Notes: a model not told the origin generated them from the letters alone. A stretch of 64,000 nt of DNA from Kiritimatiellia bacterium (GCA_016296065.1 JAEDKA010000013.1:1-64000), one strand, 5' to 3'. Positions 6,179 to 14,599 are shown, numbered from the stretch's first letter. Made by a program: numbers and translations.

Positions 6179-6708
6179 ATGAATTTGGAATTTCGGATGA
6201 ACGTGATGTGGAGGGCGCAAGTCCGCCACCCGAGGACACATTTGCATTAATTCGGCGCTATATGCAGATACAACAGGAAATTGCCGCGCTTGAGAAGGAG
6301 CGGGAGCAGCTTCGCGATTCTCTTGTCAACGGGCTAGAGGGGAAGGTTCCGCAGAAATGGAATTCCCTGATTGACGGGAAGCCGATTCTTGTTGTGCATC
6401 GTCGGAAGATTACTGTTCGCTATGACGAACGACTGCTCAGAGATCGGCTGAGGGATAGGTATGCGGAGATACTTGAAATCGATGGGGCGAAGATAAGAAA
6501 GAATCGCGAACTTGTCCGGCCTTTTCTTGCCCCAGTGATAGATCGCATCGGAACTCCCGCAGCGGCACGTGTCGAAGCTGCAATTCATAGTGGTTCCCTG
6601 CCGGTGGATGTTTTCAAGGGCGCGTTCCACAAAGATGTTACGCCCTACATTTCCATTCGGGAGGTCGTTGAGCGTTCCGGACCGCCTGCTGCTGACGATC
6701 CATTTTGA
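6175..6708 (+). CDS. Coiled-coil protein of unknown function upstream of the helicase
   Basis: A 177-residue protein; the frame is open upstream but the start at 6175 has a perfect SD (AAGGAGGA at 6160-6167). Residues about 22-50 (YMQIQQEIAALEKEREQLRD) form a coiled coil. A basic strand segment (PILVVHRRKITVRYDERLL) and helices follow. It ends 20 bp before the helicase gene, so the two are probably one operon and may act together. The pattern is reminiscent of small phage-type DNA-end or nuclease-modulating proteins, but I see no firm family match. Confidence 0.6.
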   Translation: MNEFGISDERDVEGASPPPEDTFALIRRYMQIQQEIAALEKEREQLRDSLVNGLEGKVPQKWNSLIDGKPILVVHRRKITVRYDERLLRDRLRDRYAEILEIDGAKIRKNRELVRPFLAPVIDRIGTPAAARVEAAIHSGSLPVDVFKGAFHKDVTPYISIREVVERSGPPAADDPF

Positions 6709-6728
6709 GCCAGCATAGCGCAACGTGA

Positions 6729-9700
6729 ATGAGAGAGTTGAACGCTAAAGTCGTGTTTGTGGACCTGGAGGTAGGCGTCCAGGATCGCCATATACGCGAT
6801 ATCGGCGCCGTTCGCGCGGACGGTGCGACGTTCCATTCTGGCGACCTTTCGGCGTTCAGGCTGTTTCTCGGGGATGCGTCTGTGCTTTGCGGACACAACA
6901 TCGTCCACCACGACATGCGTTTTCTCGCCCCTGCATTAGGAGGCCGCCGTTTCACTCTGGTCGACACGCTCTACTGGTCCCCGCTTCTCTTCCCGGAGCG
7001 TCCGTACCATGCGCTGCTGAAGGACGACAAGCTGCTGCAGGACGAGCTGAACAACCCCGTAAGCGACGCGAAGAAGGCGATGCGGCTCTATGAGGACGAG
7101 GTGGCGGCTTTCCTCGCGCTTGATCCGTATGTGCGCGGGATCTATGCGAGCCTGCTCTGCGGCATTCCGGAGTTTGAAGGATTCTTGTCGCTCAATTCCG
7201 TCCCCGATCTTGCGACAACAGTCGAGGATGCGATAGCTCGTAAGTTCGGCAAAAGGATATGCAGCCATGCCAATGTTGGCGCGATAGTCCGCAAATATCC
7301 CGTGGAACTTGCCTACGCGCTCGCGATTATCGGGACGACTGGTTTGGACTCGATCACTCCGCCGTGGGTGGCGAATACGTATCCGAGAGTCGAAAGCGTC
7401 GTCAACTATCTCTGCAATACGCCGTGTGCCGATGGCTGTCCGCACTGCAGGGACCGGCTTGACGTGCGCAAGGGATTGAAGCGATTTTTCGGCTTTGACG
7501 CCTTCAGGACGTATGGGGGCGAGCCACTGCAGGAGAACGCGGCGCGTGCTGCTGTCGAAGGCAAGTCGCTCATAGCCGTGTTTCCGACGGGCGGCGGGAA
7601 ATCGATCACGTTTCAGCTTCCTGCCCTGATGTCCGGCGAGCTTGTGCACGGACTCACCGTCGTGATATCTCCGCTGCAGTCGCTGATGAAGGATCAGGTC
7701 GACAATCTTGAGTCCAGGGGCCTGTCGTCTGCAGTGACGGTGAACGGGCTACTTAATCCGATTGAGCGCGCAGATGCGTTCCGCCGTGTCGCGGACGGTT
7801 CGGCGAATCTTCTCTACATATCGCCGGAGCAGCTGCGGTCGAAGACTGTCGAGAGCATTCTCCTGCGCCGGAACGTCGTCCGTTTTGTGATAGACGAGGC
7901 GCACTGCTTCTCGGCGTGGGGTCATGACTTCCGCGTTGACTATCTCTACATCGGTGACTTCCTCCGGAGGTTCCAGGAGGCCAAGTCGCTGGCGAAGCCT
8001 ATACCCGTCTCCTGCTTCACGGCCACGGCAAAGCAGAAGGTCGTCAGCGACATCTGCGACTATTTCCGCGGCAAGACGGGAGTTGAGCTCGCCGTGTATG
8101 CGTCAAGCGCAACGCGCGAGAACCTGCACTATTCCGTCCTCCACGAAGAGACGGACGCCGACAAGTACAATGCGCTGCGCATGCTCGTCGAGCAAAAGGA
8201 CTGCCCGACGATAGTGTACGTGTCGCGCACAAAGAGGACGCATGATCTATCGCAGAAGCTGACGGCTGACGGTTTCCCGGCGCTTCCTTTCAACGGAAAG
8301 ATGGAGCCGGACGAGAAGATCGCCAACCAGGAAGCCTTCATCCGGAATGATGTCAAGATCATCGTGGCCACGTCGGCTTTTGGCATGGGCGTGGACAAGA
8401 AGGACGTACGACTCGTCGTTCACTACGACATTTCCGATTCGCTCGAGAACTATGTGCAGGAGGCCGGGCGCGCAGGGCGCGATCCTTCGCTCAGGGCCGA
8501 GTGCTACGTGCTTTACTGCGACGACGACCTCGACAAGCATTTCATAATGCTGAACCAGACGAAACTCAGCATAAGCGACATCCAGATGATCTGGAGGGCG
8601 ATAAAGAGGATGTCGCCGAGCGGACGCAAGTTCTGCACGTCGGCACTGGAGCTTGCTCGCGCAGCGGGATGGGACGATTCCGTCGCTGACATAGAGACGA
8701 GGGTGCGCACGGCCATCGCCGCGCTTGAGGAGGCCGGATATGTCGAACGCGAGCAGAACATGCCGAGGGTCTACGCAACGGGCATTCTGGCCTCCGGCAT
8801 GGCCGAGGCGTCCAGGCGGATAGACGATTCCAGTCGGCTGGACGAAAGACAGAAGGAAATTGCCAAGCGCGTCATGAAGTCCTTGATTTCGGCCAGGAGC
8901 GTTTCCAATGCGGGCAACGCGGACGCCGAATCTCGCGTAGACTACATTGCGGATCTTCTAGGGCTTGACAAGAAGGATGTCGTTGGCGTGATAGACCTGA
9001 TGCGCCAGGATGGACTCCTTGCCGACACGCAGGACATGTCTGCGACGATATTCAGGGATGACACAGCGAGGAAGTCCACGAATGTCCTTGAGCGTTTCGC
9101 GAGGGCTGAACGGCTGCTTGTCGGTCGGTTGTCCAAGGTTGAAGGAGATCTCAACCTTAAGGAACTGAACGATGAACTTTCCGGTGGCGCAGGGTATGCG
9201 AACGGCGTAAAGAACATGCGTACCGTCATTCGCTTCTGGTCGTCGCAAGGCTGGGTGAAGAAAATCGAGCGGCATGACAGCGACTATGTGCGCATTGATC
9301 CGTGCATGTCGGTCGACAAGCTCGCCGAGCGGTTCGACAGAAGAATGACGATTGCCAAGTTTGCCGTCGACAGCCTTTACCGAAAGGCGCTTAGAATGCA
9401 GTCGGAGGAGGGCCGGACGCAGGGCGCCGAATGCGCGGTGGAGTTCTCTCTTGTCGGGATGCTTAGGGAATTCAACGAGGCGCCCAAGCTCGACTTCGGC
9501 GACAGTCAGGCGAGCCTCGGAGAGGTGTCGGAGGCGCTGCTCTACCTGTCGCGCATCGGTGCGATGAAGCTTGAAGGTGGTTTCCTCGTCATTTACAACG
9601 GAATGTGCCTGCGGCGCAAGGTCGTGGACAACAAGCGGCTGTTCAGGAAGGACGACTACCGTACGCTTGACGCCTACTACCAGCTGAAAGTGCAGCAAAT

Positions 9701-11549
9701 ACACATCGTCGGCGAATTTGCCAACATGATGGTCCGTGACTACGGTGCGGCGCTCAAGTTTGTGAATGACTATTTCCAGATGGAGTACACCTCGTTCATT
9801 GCGAAGTATTTTGGCGGGGACAGGGCCAAGGCCATCCAGAGCAGCATCACGGCTTCAAAGAGGGAAAAACTCTTCGGATCGCTTTCCGATACGCAGCGAC
9901 GCATCATCTACGACGACAGTTCAGGCGTCATTGCGGTTGCCGCGGGGCCTGGAAGCGGAAAGACACTGGTGCTGGTTCACAAGCTTGCATCGTTGCTTTT
10001 GCTCGAGGATGTAAAGGCAGAGGGACTGCTTATGCTAACGTTCTCCAGGGCCGCGGCGACAGTGTTCAAGAAGAGGCTTTTGGAGCTTGTCGGCTCTGCT
10101 GCGAACTTTGTGCAGATCAAGACATTCCATTCCTATTGCTTCGATCTTGTCGGCAAGGTCGGGAGTTTGGAGTTTTCGGATACCGTCGTAAAGACTGCGG
10201 TTTCCATGATCGAGAACGGCGAGGTGGAGCCGAGCCGCATCGCGAAGAGCGTGCTTGTCATTGACGAGGCGCAGGACATGGATTCGGACGCCGCGTTTCT
10301 CGTCAAGGCGCTTAGGACGGCGAACGAGAGCATGCGCGTGATTGCAGTCGGTGATGACGACCAGAACATCTTTGGGTTTAGGGGATCTGATTCGCGCCAC
10401 ATGAGGAACCTGTCTCAGGAACCAGGCGCGAAGCTGTACGAGATGGTGGAGAACTTCAGGAGCGCGGCTTTGATCGTGGCATTCGCCAACGTGTTTGCGC
10501 GGACTATTTCGGAGCGGATGAAGTCTACGCCGCTGCGTCCTTCGCCGGGTGCCGAGGAGGGAAGCGTGCGCCTTGTCGCGCATGCGGTTCCGGATTTCGA
10601 ATCCGCGGTTGTGGAGGACTGGGTGCGAGAAAGCCCACCTGGCACTTCCTGCATAATGACATGGACCAACGAAGAGGCCCTTCGTGTTTTTAGCCTGCTT
10701 GCGCAGAAGGGAGTCAAGGCAAGGCTTGTTCAGTCCAACGACGACTTTAAGCTCGGAGATCTCGCTGAACTTCGGTATTTCCGCAGAATCGCGTTTTCCG
10801 ACAATGGCGCGAGCGTTGTGTCCGCGAAACGATGGGATGAGGCGCGGCGCAAGCTGTGCGAGTCATATGCTGACAGTGCCTGCCTCGAGGACTGTCTCGC
10901 GCTGCTTGACGATTTTGCCGCAACATCACCAACCAGGTACAAGAGCGATCTGGATGAATTCCTCTGGGAGTCGCGTATGGAGGATTTCGGACGGACGGAG
11001 AAGGGGTCGGTCGTGGTCTCGACGATACACAGGTCGAAGGGGCGGGAATACGACTCCGTGTACATGATGCTGAACAGGATCGGACAACTCACTGATGAAA
11101 GGCGGCGTGCAATCTACGTTGGAATCACACGTGCGAAGAAGGTTCTTCACGTACACTATTCCGACGCAGGCCTGTTTGCGGGCGTTTCGGCAGAAGGAGT
11201 GGTCAGAGTCCGCGATGACAGGCTTCCCGCGCAGCCGGAGAACGTAATTGTCAACCTCACGCACAAGGATGTCGTGTTGGACTACTTCTTGGACAAAAAG
11301 TCCATTGTCTGCGAATTGAGGTCGGGGGCGAGGCTTGAAGTGGATGGAGTGTACCTTGTTTCAGAAGCAAGGGGCTTTAAGCGGCGCGTAGCAAAATTCT
11401 CCGAGGCATTTACAAGGAAGTTGGAATCGCTTTCCGCAAAGGGATATGTGCCGCGCTTTGCAAAGGTCCGTTATGTGGTTGCGTGGAAAAAGGAGGGCCG
11501 TGACGATGAGTCTGCGGTTATCCTGCCGGATCTCTATCTATCGCGATAG
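6729..11549 (+). CDS. DEDD exonuclease-like / RecQ helicase / UvrD helicase fusion
   Basis: A 1606-residue three-enzyme fusion. Residues 1-200 resemble a DnaQ-type exonuclease (FVDLEV with D12/E14; CGHNIVHHDMRF; then NNPVSDAKKA where the usual HxxxxD histidine is Asn). A Cys4 cluster (C229, C233, C237, C240) follows. Then RecQ: Walker A PTGGGKS (about 285-291), VIDEAHCFSAWGHDFR (about 390), QEAGRAGRD (about 576). The C-terminal half is UvrD/Rep-like: AGPGSGKT (about 1073-1080), VIDEAQD (about 1178), GDDDQNIFGFRGSD (about 1207), STIHRSKGREYDS (about 1430) and YVGITRAKK (about 1463). Both motors look intact. A role in DNA repair or in defence is inferred from the surrounding toxin-antitoxin genes. 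Confidence 0.88.
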   Translation: MRELNAKVVFVDLEVGVQDRHIRDIGAVRADGATFHSGDLSAFRLFLGDASVLCGHNIVHHDMRFLAPALGGRRFTLVDTLYWSPLLFPERPYHALLKDDKLLQDELNNPVSDAKKAMRLYEDEVAAFLALDPYVRGIYASLLCGIPEFEGFLSLNSVPDLATTVEDAIARKFGKRICSHANVGAIVRKYPVELAYALAIIGTTGLDSITPPWVANTYPRVESVVNYLCNTPCADGCPHCRDRLDVRKGLKRFFGFDAFRTYGGEPLQENAARAAVEGKSLIAVFPTGGGKSITFQLPALMSGELVHGLTVVISPLQSLMKDQVDNLESRGLSSAVTVNGLLNPIERADAFRRVADGSANLLYISPEQLRSKTVESILLRRNVVRFVIDEAHCFSAWGHDFRVDYLYIGDFLRRFQEAKSLAKPIPVSCFTATAKQKVVSDICDYFRGKTGVELAVYASSATRENLHYSVLHEETDADKYNALRMLVEQKDCPTIVYVSRTKRTHDLSQKLTADGFPALPFNGKMEPDEKIANQEAFIRNDVKIIVATSAFGMGVDKKDVRLVVHYDISDSLENYVQEAGRAGRDPSLRAECYVLYCDDDLDKHFIMLNQTKLSISDIQMIWRAIKRMSPSGRKFCTSALELARAAGWDDSVADIETRVRTAIAALEEAGYVEREQNMPRVYATGILASGMAEASRRIDDSSRLDERQKEIAKRVMKSLISARSVSNAGNADAESRVDYIADLLGLDKKDVVGVIDLMRQDGLLADTQDMSATIFRDDTARKSTNVLERFARAERLLVGRLSKVEGDLNLKELNDELSGGAGYANGVKNMRTVIRFWSSQGWVKKIERHDSDYVRIDPCMSVDKLAERFDRRMTIAKFAVDSLYRKALRMQSEEGRTQGAECAVEFSLVGMLREFNEAPKLDFGDSQASLGEVSEALLYLSRIGAMKLEGGFLVIYNGMCLRRKVVDNKRLFRKDDYRTLDAYYQLKVQQIHIVGEFANMMVRDYGAALKFVNDYFQMEYTSFIAKYFGGDRAKAIQSSITASKREKLFGSLSDTQRRIIYDDSSGVIAVAAGPGSGKTLVLVHKLASLLLLEDVKAEGLLMLTFSRAAATVFKKRLLELVGSAANFVQIKTFHSYCFDLVGKVGSLEFSDTVVKTAVSMIENGEVEPSRIAKSVLVIDEAQDMDSDAAFLVKALRTANESMRVIAVGDDDQNIFGFRGSDSRHMRNLSQEPGAKLYEMVENFRSAALIVAFANVFARTISERMKSTPLRPSPGAEEGSVRLVAHAVPDFESAVVEDWVRESPPGTSCIMTWTNEEALRVFSLLAQKGVKARLVQSNDDFKLGDLAELRYFRRIAFSDNGASVVSAKRWDEARRKLCESYADSACLEDCLALLDDFAATSPTRYKSDLDEFLWESRMEDFGRTEKGSVVVSTIHRSKGREYDSVYMMLNRIGQLTDERRRAIYVGITRAKKVLHVHYSDAGLFAGVSAEGVVRVRDDRLPAQPENVIVNLTHKDVVLDYFLDKKSIVCELRSGARLEVDGVYLVSEARGFKRRVAKFSEAFTRKLESLSAKGYVPRFAKVRYVVAWKKEGRDDESAVILPDLYLSR

Positions 11550-11615
11550 AAGCAGTGTTCTCTGCGCCGTATGTTTCGCGCATTGTCTGTATGTCGCTGC
11601 GCTTTCCACGTCTCG

Positions 11616-11645
11616 GCACGTCACATATTGCAATAAGTGACGAGG
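11616..11645. repeat. 30-bp REP-like palindrome, copy 3
   Basis: CACGTCACATATTGCAATAAGTGACG core between the convergent helicase and metallophosphoesterase genes (given here only by position; centre TATTGCAATA at 11626-11635). Position at a convergent 3' junction suits an end-of-transcript or topological role. Confidence 0.75.
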
Positions 11646-11658
11646 AGTGAGTCTTCTG

Positions 11659-12348
11659 TCATACTTCCACCCATGTTGGTTCGTATGCTATCTCATAGCG
11701 TTCGTCGAGGCGCGAGACGTTGTAGATGCGGCATGACTCGAAATCGACTCCTCCGTGAAGACCTGTGTGGATGTGTCCGCAGAAAACGAAGCGCGGGCGC
11801 TTGTTGATGATTGCCTCTGTCAACTCATGAGAGCCGAAGTGCTCCGAATTAGTCTGGAGCGAGCGGTCGACGTCGATGCCTGGGATGCGCGGCGGTGAGT
11901 GGGTTATCAGCACGTCAAGCCCAGAGGGAATTGCCGAGAAGCGTTTGGAGAGTACGTCGTGTTCCGCTTCGAATGCCCATGAGTAGGAAATGATGGGAAC
12001 CCATGGCGTTCCATAGAACTTGACGCCGTCAATCTCCGTTCCTGAATCGCACAGGAAGTGGACGTTGGGCGAGAATTCGTATCTCCAATCCATCTTCTTT
12101 TCCTTAAAGAGCAGATGTGCAATTGGGAAGAAATCATGATTGCCGGGAATGACGACGAAATGGATGTCTGGATAGGACGACGTCCATTCGTGGAACTGCT
12201 TGTTTATCCATTTCCTCTGGTCGTTGATGTGCCATGGACCGCGTCCACGAAGCGGCGCGATGTCTCCGGCGATAACGACGACGTCCGCTCCGTCGGGATC
12301 AAGCCCCTCAAAGCTGCCGTGCAAGTCAGATGTTGCCATTATGCGCAT
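11659..12348 (-). CDS. Calcineurin-like metallophosphoesterase
   Basis: A 229-residue enzyme with the full metal-binding set: TSDLHG (residues 6-11), AGDI (about 26-29), GNHDFF (about 68-73), THSPP (about 148-152) and CGHIHTGLHGG (about 190-200). Family members hydrolyse phosphomonoesters or diesters with two metal ions; the substrate cannot be told. A strong SD (AAGGAGG) precedes the start. It lies 16 bp after the ORF6N gene and is presumably transcribed with it from the 249-bp leader promoter. Confidence 0.85.
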   Translation of the reverse strand: MRIMATSDLHGSFEGLDPDGADVVVIAGDIAPLRGRGPWHINDQRKWINKQFHEWTSSYPDIHFVVIPGNHDFFPIAHLLFKEKKMDWRYEFSPNVHFLCDSGTEIDGVKFYGTPWVPIISYSWAFEAEHDVLSKRFSAIPSGLDVLITHSPPRIPGIDVDRSLQTNSEHFGSHELTEAIINKRPRFVFCGHIHTGLHGGVDFESCRIYNVSRLDERYEIAYEPTWVEV

Positions 12349-12364
12349 TTTTTTGCCTCCTTAC

Positions 12365-12976
12365 TTAAGCCTGCCGTTTTGGATTGGCGCGCTTGATTCG
12401 TCTTACTGAGTGCTTGAGCTTTCCGATGAAGAAGTTAAGTTCAAGTGAGGATTCTGTCTCCACGGTGTCGAGGTCGGGCATTACGATGTCGGTCAAGACC
12501 TCGCCGAAATGCCGCATCTTCTCCCCGCGTTTCTGCTTGTCCGCTTCGGTGTGCAGATCCACCAGTTCTCGCTTGAGGAATCTTACCTTTGCGAAGGTTT
12601 CGATGATGGCAAATGTGGCTTCCGTTGCACGGCGGCTTTTCAGGACAGTCGCCAGCATGTACAGTCCTTTCTCGGTGAATGCTTTTGGCAGAGCCCGGCT
12701 TTTAGACGAGATATTTGCGGTCAAAAATTTTGACCGCAAATCACTAGCTTCATCGGACGTTAAAGCGAACACATAGTCAATAGGGAACTTGTCTCGATTG
12801 TTCCGTACTGCCTGGTTGATATGTTTAGTCTCCACACCGTATAGTTTCGCGACATCTGCATCGATGATCACCTGCTGATTTCGCACATGGACAATCATCC
12901 GCTGGACATCGCTATAAGCGACGGCTGACGGTGCGTCTGCGACCTCATTCATGCTTCTTGTTTCTAGTTTCTTCAT
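12365..12976 (-). CDS. ORF6N/KilA-N-type DNA-binding protein
   Basis: A 203-residue protein; the ORF6N domain (about residues 22-110) contains QRMIVHVRNQQVIIDADVA, LYGVETKHINQAVRNN, FPIDYVFAL and AFTEKGLYMLATVLKS. This phage-derived family is predicted to bind DNA. A helical C-terminus (KVRFLKREL...RRIKRANPKRQA) is basic. The start at 12976 sits four bases after the shared leader's SD; the frame also stays open through the leader, so a 31-residue longer form starting at 13069 is possible. Likely first gene of an operon with the phosphoesterase. Confidence 0.75.
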   Translation of the reverse strand: MKKLETRSMNEVADAPSAVAYSDVQRMIVHVRNQQVIIDADVAKLYGVETKHINQAVRNNRDKFPIDYVFALTSDEASDLRSKFLTANISSKSRALPKAFTEKGLYMLATVLKSRRATEATFAIIETFAKVRFLKRELVDLHTEADKQKRGEKMRHFGEVLTDIVMPDLDTVETESSLELNFFIGKLKHSVRRIKRANPKRQA

Positions 12977-12980
12977 GTCC

Positions 12981-13229
12981 GATTCCTTTCGCCTGCATTG
13001 CAGGATGCGTTTGCGTTTCGCCGACGGCACGCGCCGTCGCTGCAGTTTGGAATCGGCCCTGCCAGCCATGCCGCTGAGCGGCGTCCGCGTTTTTCAGCGG
13101 ATTACCTCGCTACCCGGCCCCATGCGGATTCCTGCGAATCTCCTTTGCCGCAGGCCCGGTCCGGACGACTTCCGTTTTATATCCCCATCCCGGGGCATCA
13201 ATTCCCGAAAGCAATGATATTATACCAAA
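12981..13229 (-). promoter_or_regulatory. Duplicated 249-bp promoter plus structured 5' leader, copy 2
   Basis: Identical to 3702-3950. Minus-strand TATAAT at 13224-13219; the SD GAAAGGAATC ends four bases before the ORF6N start. A conserved 30-codon frame (MAGRADSKLQ...CRRKES) lies within the leader: it runs in frame into ORF6N here but ends in an ATGA overlap at copy 1. The flank beyond 13229 keeps weaker similarity to copy 1 up to the CGGATTTGCCGCGCC unit (13259-13276), then is unrelated. Confidence 0.8.
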
Positions 13230-13347
13230 AAATCGTCGTTGGGTGGCGGCTTCATCCGCGGCGGATTTGCCGCGCCAGACAGTTTCCAATGTTCTCGATG
13301 ATGCTTTGCGCACATCGGCCATCAGTGAATTACCGGCAAGTTTGCGC

Positions 13348-13377
13348 TTGAACTACGACGAGATCATGTGGTATAAT
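13348..13377 (+). promoter_or_regulatory. Promoter ahead of a degraded ATPase gene
   Basis: TTGAAC (13348-13353), 18 bp, TATAAT (13372-13377) with TG at 13369-13370. No intact gene follows; the nearest coding trace is the ATPase remnant at 13448. Confidence 0.5.
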
Positions 13378-13447
13378 TTCCAGCGTGATGAATGGAGACA
13401 CTTTTTAAGAGAAAATAAAGTGTTTGGAAACATTATGGAGAATCGTT

Positions 13448-13611
13448 ATGGATGCCGATGAGATAGCGCCGCTTGCGGCGGCTCTGGACCGCCGCATGGA
13501 GACTTCATCGTAGATGGGAGACATCTTTTTGAAATCGGCGGGCGTGGCAAAAAGTTTGACCAGATCGCCGACATCCCGAACGGTTCGTCAGGGAGAAAGG
13601 ACGCGAGATGA
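13448..13611 (+). pseudogene. Remnant of a DUF4143-type AAA ATPase C-terminus
   Basis: Two overlapping frames together read like the end of the common ATP-binding DUF4143 family: MDADEIAPLAAALDRRM in one frame, then, after a shift near 13496-13500, GDFIVDGRHLFEIGGRGKKF and DQIADIPNGS in another. Family proteins have FEVGGKGKSFEQIKDIPNS at this place, then more residues that are absent here. The fragment therefore looks frameshifted, and missing its catalytic part and extreme C-terminus. The homology call is from memory of the family motif. Confidence 0.45.
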
Positions 13612-13847
13612 AGAAGTGGGATGGTGTGCGTCGGCTATTTTGTGACATAGCGATAGCCTTGCTTGTCGTTGGATATTCGTCGTGCCTGATACATGGATTC
13701 GTTCCTTGTCCGGTTTCCAGCGTTGTTGGTACTGGACAGTTTGCCATTTGCATATTGGTTGCTTTCCCCGCTATCTTCTTTCGGTGTTGGGGTATTTTGT
13801 CCGCAGCTGTCATTTTGTTTTTCATCACTCCAATGTTTTGTCACTGA
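13608..13847 (+). CDS. Small two-helix membrane protein, unknown (79 aa)
   Basis: Starts MKKWDGVRRLFCD, with hydrophobic segments at about residues 12-30 (IAIALLVVGYSSCLIHGF) and 43-76 (TGQFAICILVAFPAIFF...AAVILFFITPM). A GAAAGG SD is 13 bp upstream. Its ATG overlaps the end of the ATPase remnant (ATGA). The last nine codons lie in the 45-bp block repeated at 3025-3069, so the tail may be a repeat insertion. No family recognised; moderate doubt that it is expressed. Confidence 0.4.
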   Translation: MKKWDGVRRLFCDIAIALLVVGYSSCLIHGFVPCPVSSVVGTGQFAICILVAFPAIFFRCWGILSAAVILFFITPMFCH

Positions 13848-13857
13848 TATGCCGCGT
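13813..13857. repeat. 45-bp exact repeat, copy 2
   Basis: Identical to 3025-3069. After the repeat the two loci differ. Confidence 0.8.
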
Positions 13858-13906
13858 GGAGGCGAGAGCTCGCGACTAGTTTGTCCGTCAGTTGTGGCGC
13901 ATTGTG

Positions 13907-13925
13907 ACGCGGCTGGAAGCCGCGT
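13907..13925. repeat. GGA-triloop hairpin
   Basis: Arms ACGCGGCT and AGCCGCGT around GGA, then CTCC. It lies in a 280-bp non-coding gap that also holds a block near 13966-14030 resembling 2930-2990. Confidence 0.75.
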
Positions 13926-14051
13926 CTCCTTGGGAGGGACCGCCTCGTCGTGTCGGATGTGGGCGGTTGAGGAGCGCGAAGCGCATGCCGGAGCGGTAGC
14001 GAAGGCGTTTTGCCAACCGTCGGAGTTTCATTATGCTGTTTGCCGTTGCTC

Positions 14052-14082
14052 TCCCGGTCACATATTGCAATACACGACGGGA
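14052..14082. repeat. 30-bp REP-like palindrome, copy 4 (changed arms)
   Basis: CACATATTGCAATA core is kept but the outer arms are TCCCG and CGGGA instead of CCACG and CGTGG, so both sides changed together. It sits 45 bp before the HIT gene. Confidence 0.7.
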
Positions 14083-14111
14083 CAGAGGGGTGCCTATTGC
14101 TTTAAGTTATA

Positions 14112-14120
14112 TGGTATAAT
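14112..14120 (+). promoter_or_regulatory. Extended -10 promoter of the HIT gene (leaderless)
   Basis: TGGTATAAT, -10 at 14115-14120, then ATACGC and the ATG at 14127. The six-base gap puts the expected transcription start on or beside the start codon, as at higB. Confidence 0.7.
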
Positions 14121-14126
14121 ATACGC

Positions 14127-14582
14127 ATGAAAATTGATGAACGTTGTATGCCTTACGCCGAGGAGATGAAGACCTGCGGCTATTGCGCCGAGGGCGAATA
14201 CCTCGCCGTATTTGGAATCAAGATATGCGAACTTGACGCGACAAAGCTCTACCTTTTCAAGGAGCAGAGCCACCGCGGACGCGTGATAGTCGCCTCCAAG
14301 CTGCATGTGAGCGAGATCACCGCGCTGTCCGACGAGGAGCGAAATGCGTTTTTCGCCGACGTCAACCGCGTTGCCAAGGCACTGCATGCCGTTTTCAATC
14401 CGACAAAGGTCAACTATGGCGCCTACGGCGACACAGGGCACCACTTGCATTTCCACCTTGTGCCGAAGTATGCGGACGACGAGTTTGAGTGGGGCGGGGT
14501 GTTCGCAATGAACCCGAAGCGGAAGTTCCTCTCCGACGCCGAGTACGCAGAGCTTGTCGCAAAGATCAAGTCCGCTTTGTGA
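14127..14582 (+). CDS. HIT-family nucleotide hydrolase/transferase
   Basis: A 151-residue protein with the histidine triad in GHHLHFHLVPKY (about residues 109-120); the middle histidine is the nucleophile in this family, which hydrolyses AMP-lysine-type phosphoramidates or dinucleoside polyphosphates. The N-terminus has CGYCAEGEYLAVFGIKICEL, a Cys pair found in some HIT proteins. C-terminal NPKRKFLSDAEYAELVAKI is typical of bacterial members. It is monocistronic with a leaderless-type promoter. Confidence 0.85.
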   Translation: MKIDERCMPYAEEMKTCGYCAEGEYLAVFGIKICELDATKLYLFKEQSHRGRVIVASKLHVSEITALSDEERNAFFADVNRVAKALHAVFNPTKVNYGAYGDTGHHLHFHLVPKYADDEFEWGGVFAMNPKRKFLSDAEYAELVAKIKSAL

Positions 14583-14599
14583 ACGCCGTAGACCCTGCG

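Noticed and set aside
3702..13229. Diversity-generating retroelement or MITE as explanation of the 249-bp pair
   Set aside because: No reverse transcriptase gene, no A-specific differences between copies (they are identical), no terminal inverted repeats and no target-site duplication next to the copies.
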